A program made the translations under genes and the position numbers. This document shows, piece by piece, positions 38,933 to 47,077 of a stretch of 64,000 nucleotides of DNA (position 1 is its first letter; every line of letters starts with the position of its first letter). Location: assembly GCF_004104015.1 (NCBI RefSeq), contig NZ_RYFV01000008.1:30048-94047 (forward strand). Reading direction: 5' to 3'. A model generated the notes under the pieces. That model was not told where the DNA came from, made no database searches, and saw only the letters and a list, made by a program, of their open reading frames with translations. The stretch is from Actinomyces oricola. Its GTDB lineage: Bacteria; Actinomycetota; Actinomycetes; Actinomycetales; Actinomycetaceae.

Positions 38933-39982
38933 CTAGGCGTGCCGGCTGCGCCCGAGCGTGGATTCGCGCACCACCAGCTCCGGGGTGAAGACCACATTGC
39001 GCACCTCATCCCCCGCCGTCAACAGCAGGTCGGCCGCGGCCCCGCCGAGTTTGCGCATGGGTTGGTGGACGCTGGTCAGCGGGATAATGAGCTCGGAGGC
39101 CACTGAAATGTCGTCGTAGCCGACAATGGCGACGTCGTCGGGGATCCTCAGGCCCTGGCGACGAACCTCCCGCATGGCCCCAATGGCCATGAGGTCATTG
39201 GCGCAGAACAGGGCGGACGGCGGGTTGGGCCTCCGCAGCAGACTGGCCGCCCCCGCCGCGCCGGCGTCGGCGCTAAAGGCCCTGCCCTCGACAACGACCT
39301 CAACCTCCTCCAGCACCTCGGCCACGTCGAGCCCCGCCTCGACAATGGCGGCCAGAACGCCCTCGCGCCGATCAGCGGCCTGGCGCACGGACAGGGGGCC
39401 ATTGACCAGGCCAATCCGGCGGTGCCCCAAGTCCACGAGGTGGTCAATGGCCGCGCGGGCCCCGGCGACGTCGTCGCCTGAGACAGTGGACAGAGCCCTG
39501 GAGATGGGCGGGTGGTCCATGAGGACCACGGGGATGGAACGGTCGATGAGCACACCCAGGTTGTCCAGAGTGGAGGCCGAGGGGGTAATGATGACGCCGC
39601 GGGCGTCCAGCCCGGCGAGAATCCCCATGAGATCGCGCTCTCGAGCGGCGTCGGAGTCGGTGGAGCCGACCAGGGGGATGCTCTCGTCTTCGCGCAGCCG
39701 ATCCTCGATACCGCGGGCCGCCTCGGTGAAGAAGGGGTTGGCGATGTCGTGGACGAGGACCCCCACCAGGGAGGAGCCGCCGCGGCGCAATCGGCGGGCC
39801 GTCTCCGAGCGCACGAAGCCGAGCTTTTCAATGGCGGCCTCGACACGTTCACGGGTGGCCTGGGCGACGCGGTCGGGGTGGTTGAGGACGTGGGAGACAG
39901 TGCCCACCGACACACCGGCCAGGGCGGCGACATCGCGCACTGAGGGGCGTCCGCTCTGGGGGCGGACGGGGGCGGAAGGCAT
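38933..39982 (-). CDS. LacI-family transcriptional repressor
   Basis: A protein of 349 residues. ATG 39982 (MPSAPVRPQSGRPSVRDVA) has AGGAG upstream. The helix-turn-helix VRDVAALAGVSVGTVSHVLN and the hinge helix region AARRLRRGGSSLVGVLV are followed by a periplasmic-binding-like sensor domain ending FTPELVVRESTLG. It is divergent from the rhamnose-related genes. Three TGAAACG-type operators lie at its own promoter and before the rhamnosidase gene, so it probably represses this catabolic cluster until a sugar signal (rhamnose or a derivative is my inference) binds. Confidence 0.94.
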   Translation of the reverse strand: MPSAPVRPQSGRPSVRDVAALAGVSVGTVSHVLNHPDRVAQATRERVEAAIEKLGFVRSETARRLRRGGSSLVGVLVHDIANPFFTEAARGIEDRLREDESIPLVGSTDSDAARERDLMGILAGLDARGVIITPSASTLDNLGVLIDRSIPVVLMDHPPISRALSTVSGDDVAGARAAIDHLVDLGHRRIGLVNGPLSVRQAADRREGVLAAIVEAGLDVAEVLEEVEVVVEGRAFSADAGAAGAASLLRRPNPPSALFCANDLMAIGAMREVRRQGLRIPDDVAIVGYDDISVASELIIPLTSVHQPMRKLGGAAADLLLTAGDEVRNVVFTPELVVRESTLGRSRHA

Positions 39983-40070
39983 GATTTCTCCTCTCAGGCG
40001 GGGCCGGCCGCATCCTGATCGCTGTCCAAGCATAGGGGCCAGGTCGGATCCCGGCCCTCAAACCTCTTGA

Positions 40071-40082
40071 TGAAACGCTTCA
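40071..40082. promoter_or_regulatory. LacI-type operator O1
   Basis: TGAAACGCTTCA is a near-palindrome with the central CG typical of LacI operators, in the divergent region between the regulator and the rhaI remnant. Confidence 0.65.
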
Positions 40083-40105
40083 AAGCGCGCTACGCTCACT
40101 CTCAC

Positions 40106-40117
40106 TGAAACGATTCA
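40106..40117. promoter_or_regulatory. LacI-type operator O2
   Basis: TGAAACGATTCA differs from O1 by one base and lies 35 bp from it, allowing two dimers to bind side by side. Confidence 0.65.
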
Positions 40118-40240
40118 CATCAGTTCGTCCCCTCGGGTCCGCCCGCCGCAACGAAGCGCCGCAAGCACGGCACCACCCCATCCAGCCCACCAGTACCGAA
40201 CCGCAGCGAACCGCCCCGCCCGACGAAACGGAGAACCGCC

Positions 40241-40681
40241 ATGCCCAGCCCCGCACTGTCCGACCTCACCGCGCAGGCCCGCAGCCTGCTCCGAACCCAG
40301 ACCATTGAGTTGCCGAGTTGGGCCTTCGGCAACTCCGGCACCCGCTTCCGCGTGTTCACTACTGCCGGCGTGCCCCGCGACCCCTTCGAGAAGATCGACG
40401 ACGTCGCCGAGGTCAACCGGCTCACCGGCATCACCCCGCGCGTCTCCCTCCACATCCCCTGGGACGCCGTGGACGACTACGAGGCCCTGCGCCGCCACGC
40501 GGAGCAGCAGGGAGTGTCCATCGGCACCATTAACTCCAACGTCTTCCAGGACGAGGACTACAAACTCGGCTCCCTGACCAACCCGGACGCCGCGGTGCGC
40601 CGCAAGGCCATTGACCATCACAAGGAGTGCATTGAGGTCATGCGCGCCACTGGCGCCCCGGCCCTCCACCCGGCCAAATGA
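40241..40681 (+). pseudogene. rhaI: L-rhamnose isomerase, 5' fragment
   Basis: 146 residues with GGAG before ATG 40241. The sequence (ELPSWAFGNSGTRFRVF; LHIPWDAVDDY; GTINSNVFQDEDYKLGSL; DHHKECIEVMRATGA) is the N-terminal third of the actinobacterial-type L-rhamnose isomerase, which is normally about 390 residues. The frame ends PALHPAK at 40681, exactly where sequence homologous to the rhamnosidase tail begins. The metal ligands and catalytic His of the C-terminal barrel are absent, so it cannot be an active isomerase. Its intact operators and ribosome binding site indicate a recent deletion. Confidence 0.85.
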
Positions 40682-41253
40682 CGAGCTTCAACCACTATGC
40701 CCTTGGCGCAGTCACCCAGTGGCTGCTCGACGACGTCGCCGGCCTGGCGCTGGACAGCCCGGGGGGCGGCGCCCTGCGCGTGGCTCCGCAGGTGGGGCAC
40801 GGATTCACCCGCGCCTCGGTGGTGCGCCGCCTGCCTGATGGCGTAGCACGGGCGGCCTGGGAGCTCGACGGCGACCGGCTGCACCTGAGCGTCCAGGTGC
40901 CGGTGGGGTCCACGGCGCGGATTGTGCTGCCCGGCACCGAGCCGGAGACGGTGGGGCACGGCCTGCACGAGCGCACGGTGGGCGCGCCGGCCGAGTCGGC
41001 GGGTGCCGCCATCGGCACAGTGCGCGACCTTATTGATGACGAGGAGGCGTGGAGGCGGACCTGTGAGGCGGTCGCCGCCAGCGGACATCCGGCCTACGCT
41101 GACGACCCGTCCGGCGCGCTGACGAAGCTCCTCACCCACGAGCTGGATTCGCCCGTCGCCGTTGTCCCCAGTGCGGCCACTATGTACGGCTTCATCCCCG
41201 GTCTGGAGGGCGTGCACAAGGCGCTCTCCCAGGTGGTGGCAACCCTGGACTGA
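40678..41253 (+). pseudogene. GH78 alpha-L-rhamnosidase, 3' fragment
   Basis: 191 residues beginning MTSFNHYALGAV, the conserved segment found near the C terminus of the complete GH78 enzyme encoded downstream (44088-44120). It retains the end of the helical barrel, the C-terminal beta-domain and an extra roughly 90-residue tail (VRDLIDDEEAWRRTCEAV and following) not present in the downstream enzyme. All upstream catalytic parts are missing. It overlaps the rhaI fragment by ATGA at the deletion joint. A second rhamnosidase gene once stood here. Confidence 0.85.
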
Positions 41254-41324
41254 GGCCGCATTCTCACCCTCGCGGCCCCCGCCCCCTCGCTCCTCCCCTC
41301 CCGCCCTCGCCCTCCCGCTCCTCC

Positions 41325-41388
41325 CCTCCAACGAAATCCTCACAGCGCGACGTCCCGGGACGTTGTGCTGTGAGGATTTCGTTGGAGG
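41325..41388. repeat. 64-bp near-perfect palindrome
   Basis: Arms of 32 bases centred on CCCGGG between 41356 and 41357 differ at only two positions, and both mismatches become G-U pairs in RNA. The arm begins CCTCCAACGAAATCCTCACA. It lies between the rhamnosidase fragment and the complete GH78 gene, so it may terminate the truncated transcript. Its length and symmetry are those of a dispersed palindromic repeat or a protein-recognised cruciform. Confidence 0.85.
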
Positions 41389-41442
41389 AGGTTGGGGGCG
41401 AGGGGCCGACTCTTGACGGGACGGACCACCGCAACCTATTTT

Positions 41443-41454
41443 TGAGTCGTTTCA
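41443..41454. promoter_or_regulatory. LacI-type operator O3
   Basis: TGAGTCGTTTCA (reverse TGAAACGACTCA) matches the O1/O2 pattern and lies 23-34 bases before the GH78 start, where bound repressor would cover the promoter. Confidence 0.6.
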
Positions 41455-41476
41455 ATGACGAGCATCCGGAGTCACC

Positions 41477-44410
41477 GTGACCATCCGCCGCAGCGCCCAG
41501 CGCACCCCCCTCACACCCACCCGCCCCACCACGCCTGAGCCCACGATCACCGCCGCCGCCCTGCCCGACCCCATTGGCCCGCTGGCCGCCCCCCGCCACC
41601 TGCGCATCGAGCACCACCTGAGCGGCGATGTCCTGGGCGGCGCCTGGCCGGCCCCCCGCCTGAGCTGGGAGGTGCCCACGGCCCCCGCGCTGTGGACCCC
41701 CACCCGCGCCGAACTCGAGATCACTCGCACCGCCCTGAACGGCACTCCCCTGCCCGGCACCGGCACCACCGGCCACCCCGGCACCAACACCGGCGCCACC
41801 ACCCGCCCCGACACCGGCACCACCGTCCGCCCCAACCCCGAGGTCGTCCCCCTGGAGGTCGCCGACGGCGTCCTGGCGCCCTGGCCCGCCGCGCCTTTGG
41901 GCTCCCGCGAGCGCGTCGTCCTGCGGGTGCGCGTGGCCGGCGCCCCGAGCGCGCAGGGCCCGGCCGGCGCCCCCTGGTCGCCATGGTCCGCCCCCCTGGT
42001 CTACGAGACCGGACTACTGAGCCCCCAGGACTGGCGGGCCCTGCCCGTGGGTCCCGCCTGGCCCGAGAACCCGACCTCCCGGCGTCGCCCGCCCCGGGTT
42101 CGCGGCGAGATCACCGTGGATCGCCCGGTGGCGGCCGCCCGCGTCTACCTCAGCGCTCACGGCCTCATCCGCGCCGAACTCGACGGGGTGCGCATTGGCG
42201 CTGACGAGCTGGTCCCCGGCTGGACCGTCTACGACGAGCGCCTCGCCGCCCGCGCCTATGACGTCACCGCCGCGCTGTTGGCCGCCAGTGCCCGGGGCGA
42301 CGGCGTGGGCCCCCACGCCGTCGGCGCCCAGCTCGCCGACGGCTGGTACCGGGGCCACATCGGTTTCGACGGCGGCTACCACAATCTCTACGGGGAGGAC
42401 GTCGCCGCCATTGTTCAGCTCGAGCTCACCCACACCGATGGCAGCCGCACCCTCCATGCCACGGACGCCACCTGGAGCGCCGGGGCCGGGGAGATCCTTT
42501 TCACCGGCCTGTACGAGGGTGAGACCGTGGACGCACGCCTGGCCGACCCCGCCTGGTCCCGCCCCGGCTATGAGGCCACGCCGGACAGGGGCTGGAGCCC
42601 GGTGCGCGTGGGCGACCCCCAGGGGCGGCGTCTGGTCATGGCCACTGACGCGCCCGTGCGCGCCATTGAGACTCTGGAGCCGGTCAGCGTCACCCGCCAC
42701 GGGGCCGAGCACCTCACCCTGGGCGATGTCGACCTGCCCGCCGCCCCAGAGCGCTACATCCTGGACTTCGGGCAGAACATCTCCGGGCGCCTGCGCCTGA
42801 GCGTGGCCGGTCCGGCCGGCACCGTTATCCGCCTGCGGCACGCCGAGGTCCTGGAGGGCAACTCTCCCGGCGGGGAGCTCGGCACCCGCCCCCTGCGCGA
42901 GGCCGCCGCCACCGACACCTACACCCTGCGCGGTCGGGGGCTCGACGGAGGGGTGCGCGAGGAGTGGGAACCGGCCTTCACCATCCATGGCTTCCGCTAC
43001 GCCGAGGTCGTCGGCTGGCCGGGAGGCGCCGACCCGGAGGCGGTCACGCGCGACATTGCCTCAAGCGTGCGGGCCGTCGTCGTCCACACCGACATGGAGC
43101 GCCTGGGGGCTTTCACCTGCTCCCACGAGCTGGTCACCCGCCTGCACGAGAACTCGCGTTGGTCTATGCGCGGCAACTTCGTGGCCATCCCCACCGATTG
43201 CCCTCAGCGCGACGAGCGCCTGGGCTGGACCGGGGACATCCAGGCCTTCACCCCGACCGCGGCCTTCCACTACCGCTGCTCGGGCCTGCTGGCGTCCTGG
43301 TTGACCGACCTGGCTATTGAGCAGCGCAGGCACGGCACCGTGCCCTGGTATGTGCCGGTCATCCCCGGCGGCTTCTGGACCCCGCCGCGCCCGGCGGCGG
43401 TGTGGGGCGACGCCGCCACACTGGTGCCCTGGGAGCTCTACCGGGCGACCGGGGACACGGGGCTCTTGGAGCAGCAGTACGAGTCGGCGAAGCAGTGGGT
43501 GGATCTTGTGGACCGCCTGGCGGGCCCCAGTCACATCTGGGACACCGGCTTGCAGCTGGGCGACTGGCTCGACCCGGCCGCCCCACCGGATGATCCCATG
43601 CGGGCCCTGACGGACCGCTACCTGGTGGCTACCGCCTTCTTCGCCCATTCCGCCCGGGTCATGTCCCAATGGGCCACTGTCCTGGGGCGCGGCCGGGATG
43701 CGGCCCACTATGGGGAGTTGGCCGACGACGTCGCCGCGGCCTTCCGGGGCCGCTACGGGGCCGACGGCGGGCGCCTGAGCTCGCACTCCCAGACCGCCTA
43801 CGCCCTGGCGATCGCCTTCGACCTGTGCGGGGGCGAGCAGGAGCGGGCTCGCGCCGGGGAGCACCTGGCGGCCCTGGTCGCCGACGCCGACGATCATGTG
43901 GCCACCGGCTTCGCCGGTACGCCGGTGGTGACCGCGGCCCTGTCGGACACCGGCCAGATTGAGGCCGCCTACCGTCTCCTGGAGCAGACCACCTGCCCCT
44001 CCTGGCTTTACGCGGTCACCATGGGGGCGACCACCACCTGGGAGCGGTGGGACTCCCTGCTGCCGGACGGCTCCATTAACCCCGGGGGCATGACGAGTTT
44101 CAACCACTATGCGCTGGGCGCGGTGGCCGCTTGGCTTCAGCGCACCGTGGGCGGCCTGGCGCCCGCCGAGCCCGGCTACCGGGTGATGGAGGTGGCCCCG
44201 CAGCCCGGCGGCTCCTTGACCTCCGGCGAGTCGGTGCACCGCACCCCCTACGGGTGGGCCGCGTCCTCTTGGCGACTGGAGGCCGGTTCCTCATTCCGCC
44301 TGGAGGTGGTGGTGCCGGTGGGCGCCAGGGCCCGGGTGCGCTTGCCGGGCGTCAATGGCGAGGTGATTGAGCTTGGGCACGGGCGCCACCGCCTGAGCGC
44401 ACCTCTGTGA
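41477..44410 (+). CDS. Alpha-L-rhamnosidase, glycoside hydrolase family 78
   Basis: A protein of 977 residues starting at GTG 41477 with GGAG upstream and no signal peptide, so cytoplasmic. An N-terminal Pro/Thr-rich stretch is followed by beta-sandwich domains (PRLSWEVPTA; ARVYLSAHGLIRAELDGVRIG; DGWYRGHIGFDGG). The (alpha/alpha)6 barrel carries the GH78 signature PTDCPQRDERLGWTGDIQAF, which includes the catalytic acidic residues, and YVPVIPGGFWTPP, then GGMTSFNHYALGAV. It releases L-rhamnose from plant glycosides or polysaccharides. O3 places it under the LacI regulator. Confidence 0.95.
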   Translation: MTIRRSAQRTPLTPTRPTTPEPTITAAALPDPIGPLAAPRHLRIEHHLSGDVLGGAWPAPRLSWEVPTAPALWTPTRAELEITRTALNGTPLPGTGTTGHPGTNTGATTRPDTGTTVRPNPEVVPLEVADGVLAPWPAAPLGSRERVVLRVRVAGAPSAQGPAGAPWSPWSAPLVYETGLLSPQDWRALPVGPAWPENPTSRRRPPRVRGEITVDRPVAAARVYLSAHGLIRAELDGVRIGADELVPGWTVYDERLAARAYDVTAALLAASARGDGVGPHAVGAQLADGWYRGHIGFDGGYHNLYGEDVAAIVQLELTHTDGSRTLHATDATWSAGAGEILFTGLYEGETVDARLADPAWSRPGYEATPDRGWSPVRVGDPQGRRLVMATDAPVRAIETLEPVSVTRHGAEHLTLGDVDLPAAPERYILDFGQNISGRLRLSVAGPAGTVIRLRHAEVLEGNSPGGELGTRPLREAAATDTYTLRGRGLDGGVREEWEPAFTIHGFRYAEVVGWPGGADPEAVTRDIASSVRAVVVHTDMERLGAFTCSHELVTRLHENSRWSMRGNFVAIPTDCPQRDERLGWTGDIQAFTPTAAFHYRCSGLLASWLTDLAIEQRRHGTVPWYVPVIPGGFWTPPRPAAVWGDAATLVPWELYRATGDTGLLEQQYESAKQWVDLVDRLAGPSHIWDTGLQLGDWLDPAAPPDDPMRALTDRYLVATAFFAHSARVMSQWATVLGRGRDAAHYGELADDVAAAFRGRYGADGGRLSSHSQTAYALAIAFDLCGGEQERARAGEHLAALVADADDHVATGFAGTPVVTAALSDTGQIEAAYRLLEQTTCPSWLYAVTMGATTTWERWDSLLPDGSINPGGMTSFNHYALGAVAAWLQRTVGGLAPAEPGYRVMEVAPQPGGSLTSGESVHRTPYGWAASSWRLEAGSSFRLEVVVPVGARARVRLPGVNGEVIELGHGRHRLSAPL

Positions 44411-44499
44411 CGCGGCCCGCACCATACACTCGTGTCTTCCAGATAAACTGACCAACGAGCCGATAGATAGGCAGTCTCTTGAGCGAAGGAGCTCACCCC

Positions 44500-46929
44500 A
44501 TGACAACCACCACCCCCGCGTCTCCGTTCTCCCCCGACCTTCAGCGCCGCGCCACCGAGCTCGTCGCCCAGATGACCCTGGAGGAGAAGGCCGGCCTGAC
44601 CTCCGGATCCGACTTCTGGCACACCAAGGGGGTGGAGCGCCTGGACCTGGAGCCGGTCATGGTCACCGACGGCCCCCACGGGCTGCGCAAGCAGGCGGGC
44701 GACACCGACCACCTGGGCCTCAACGCTTCGGTGCCCGCCACCTGCTTCCCGACCGCCGCGGCGCTGGGCTCCACCTGGGACCCCGAGCTCGTCGAGCGCG
44801 TGGGCCGGGCCCTGGGTGAGGAGACCGCCGCCAACGACGTCGCTGTCATCCTGGGCCCGGGCGTCAATATGAAGCGCTCCCCCCTGTGCGGGCGCAACTT
44901 CGAGTACGTCAGCGAGGATCCGCTGCTGGCCGGCCGTATTGCCGCCGCCCTGGTGGCCGGCATCCAGTCCCAGGGCGTGGGCACCTCCCTGAAGCACTTC
45001 GCCGCCAACAACCAGGAGACCGACCGCCTGCGCGTGGACGCCCAGGTCGACGAGCGCACCCTGCGCGAGGTCTACCTGCCCGCCTTCGAGCAGGTGGTCC
45101 GCCGCTGCCAGCCCTGGACCGTCATGTGCTCCTACAACAGGATCAACGGCACCTACGCCTCCGAGGACCCCTGGCTGCTCACCGAGGTCCTGCGCGAGCA
45201 GTGGGGTTATGAGGGGCTGGTGGTCTCGGACTGGGGCGCCGTCAACGAGCGCGTCCCGGGCCTGGCCGCCGGCCTGGACCTGGAGATGCCCGCCTCCGGC
45301 GGCCGCACCGACGCCCAGGTGGTCGCCGCCGTGCGCTCCGGTGAGCTCGACGAATCCGTCCTGGACGCGGCCGCCACCCGCGTGACCGCCATGATCCTGG
45401 CCGGCCACGCCACCCTGGGGGCGCGCACCGGCGTCGGCTCCGACGGCGCCACCGCCTTCGACGCCGACGCCCACCACGCCATTGCCCGTCAGGCAGCCGC
45501 GGCCGGCACGGTGCTGCTGCGCAATGACAAGGTCCCGGGGCCCGACGGCGCTGCCCCGGTCCTGCCCCTGAGCGCCGCCGGCCTCACTGCCGAGGCGCCC
45601 CTGGCGCTCATTGGCGAGTTCGCCCGCACCCCCCGCTACCAGGGGGCCGGCTCCTCCCAGATCAACCCCACCCGGCTGGACACCGCCCTAGAGGCCTTCG
45701 AGGCCGCCCTGGGGGCCCGGGCCGTGCGCTTCGCCCCCGGCTACCGCCTAGCGGAGGCCGCGGGCAAGCCCGGCCAGGAGCTGGGCGCAGCCGAATTGCG
45801 TCAGCAGGCCGTTGAGGCCGCCCGCGGCGCCACCGCCGTCATTGTCGCCGGCCTGCCCCAGGCCTCCGAGTCCGAGGGCTACGACCGCACCCACATGGAC
45901 ATCCCCACCGACCAAGTCGACCTCATTCGCGCCGTGGGCGAGGCGGCCGCCCGCACTGTGGTGGTGCTCGTGGGCGGCTCGGCCATGGAAGTGGCCAGCT
46001 GGCAGGAGGCCGCCGACGCCCTGCTGGTGGCCTGGCTGGGCGGCCAGGCCGGCGGCAGCGCCATCGCCGACGTGGTCCTGGGGGCCGTGGCCCCCACCGG
46101 TCACCTGGCCGAGACCCTGCCGGTGGCCCTGAGCGACGTCCCCGCCCAACTCAACTTCCCCGGGGCCGACTCGCAGGTGCGCTACGGGGAGGGGGTCTTC
46201 ATCGGCTACCGCGCCTTCGACGCCATGAGCCGGGAGGTGGCCTACCCCTTCGGGCACGGCCTGACCTACACGAGCTTCGCGCTGAGCGACCTGGTGGTCG
46301 CCCCCGCCGCCGGCTCGGGGGCGGTTGTGGCCGGCGGGGCCATGAGCCCGGCTGACACCGCCGCCCAGGACACGGTCCTGGCCACCGTGCGCGCCACCGT
46401 GACCAACACCGGTGCCCGTGAGGGCGCCCAGGTGGTCCAGCTCTACGTGGGCCGCGAGGGCACCGGTCACGTCCAGCGCGCCGCCCGGGAGCTGGCGGGC
46501 TTCGCCAAGGTGAGCCTGGCCCCCGGCGAGAGCCGGGAGGTGGAGCTGCCGGTCACCCAGCGCGACCTCGCCTTCTGGGACGCCCCCACGGGCGCCTGGG
46601 TGGTGGAGGCCGGGCGGTACACGGTGAACGTGGGCTTCTCCAGCCGCGACCTGCCCCTGGCGGAGAGCATTGAGGTCCAGGCGCCGCCCCTTGTCCGCCC
46701 GCTCAAGATGGACTCCAGTGTCAAGGAGTGGTTGGACCACCCGGTGGGCGGCCCGCTCATGCGCGCCGAGCTGCCCGAGTTCGTGGCCGGCCTGGAGGCG
46801 GACCCGAGCACCTACGAGCTCATGACCCCCATGCCCGCCAACCGGCTGGCCGTCTTCCCGGGCGGTTTCGGCTGGGAGCGCTACCTGGCGTTGCTCGCCC
46901 GGGCCCAGCGGGCTGAGCCGCCGGCCTGA
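44500..46929 (+). CDS. Beta-glucosidase-like glycoside hydrolase family 3 enzyme
   Basis: A protein of 809 residues starting at ATG 44500, eight bases after GAAGGAG. The GH3 barrel shows VMVTDGPHGLRKQ, GPGVNMKRSPLCGRNFEYVSEDP, KHFAANNQETDR and the nucleophile Asp244 in VVSDWGAVNER. The second domain and the fibronectin-III-like C-terminal domain (GAREGAQVVQLYVGREGTGH) follow, and a PA14 domain is not evident. No signal peptide is seen. It should cleave beta-glucosides; with the rhamnosidase it could dismantle rhamnosyl-glucosides such as rutinosides. It is 90 bases downstream of the GH78 gene and probably in one operon. Confidence 0.94.
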   Translation: MTTTTPASPFSPDLQRRATELVAQMTLEEKAGLTSGSDFWHTKGVERLDLEPVMVTDGPHGLRKQAGDTDHLGLNASVPATCFPTAAALGSTWDPELVERVGRALGEETAANDVAVILGPGVNMKRSPLCGRNFEYVSEDPLLAGRIAAALVAGIQSQGVGTSLKHFAANNQETDRLRVDAQVDERTLREVYLPAFEQVVRRCQPWTVMCSYNRINGTYASEDPWLLTEVLREQWGYEGLVVSDWGAVNERVPGLAAGLDLEMPASGGRTDAQVVAAVRSGELDESVLDAAATRVTAMILAGHATLGARTGVGSDGATAFDADAHHAIARQAAAAGTVLLRNDKVPGPDGAAPVLPLSAAGLTAEAPLALIGEFARTPRYQGAGSSQINPTRLDTALEAFEAALGARAVRFAPGYRLAEAAGKPGQELGAAELRQQAVEAARGATAVIVAGLPQASESEGYDRTHMDIPTDQVDLIRAVGEAAARTVVVLVGGSAMEVASWQEAADALLVAWLGGQAGGSAIADVVLGAVAPTGHLAETLPVALSDVPAQLNFPGADSQVRYGEGVFIGYRAFDAMSREVAYPFGHGLTYTSFALSDLVVAPAAGSGAVVAGGAMSPADTAAQDTVLATVRATVTNTGAREGAQVVQLYVGREGTGHVQRAARELAGFAKVSLAPGESREVELPVTQRDLAFWDAPTGAWVVEAGRYTVNVGFSSRDLPLAESIEVQAPPLVRPLKMDSSVKEWLDHPVGGPLMRAELPEFVAGLEADPSTYELMTPMPANRLAVFPGGFGWERYLALLARAQRAEPPA

Positions 46930-47077
46930 GCCGGCGCACGCCCGCCGGCGCTGGGGTCGAGCATTGGCCTTGACCTCAGCGCCGGGTCGCGCCTTCGGCA
47001 CCGGGCCACAATCGCAGACCGCCCGTCCGGGCCGAGCCGGCGCACACCCACCAACGGGGCGGCGCGGCCCCGCATAC

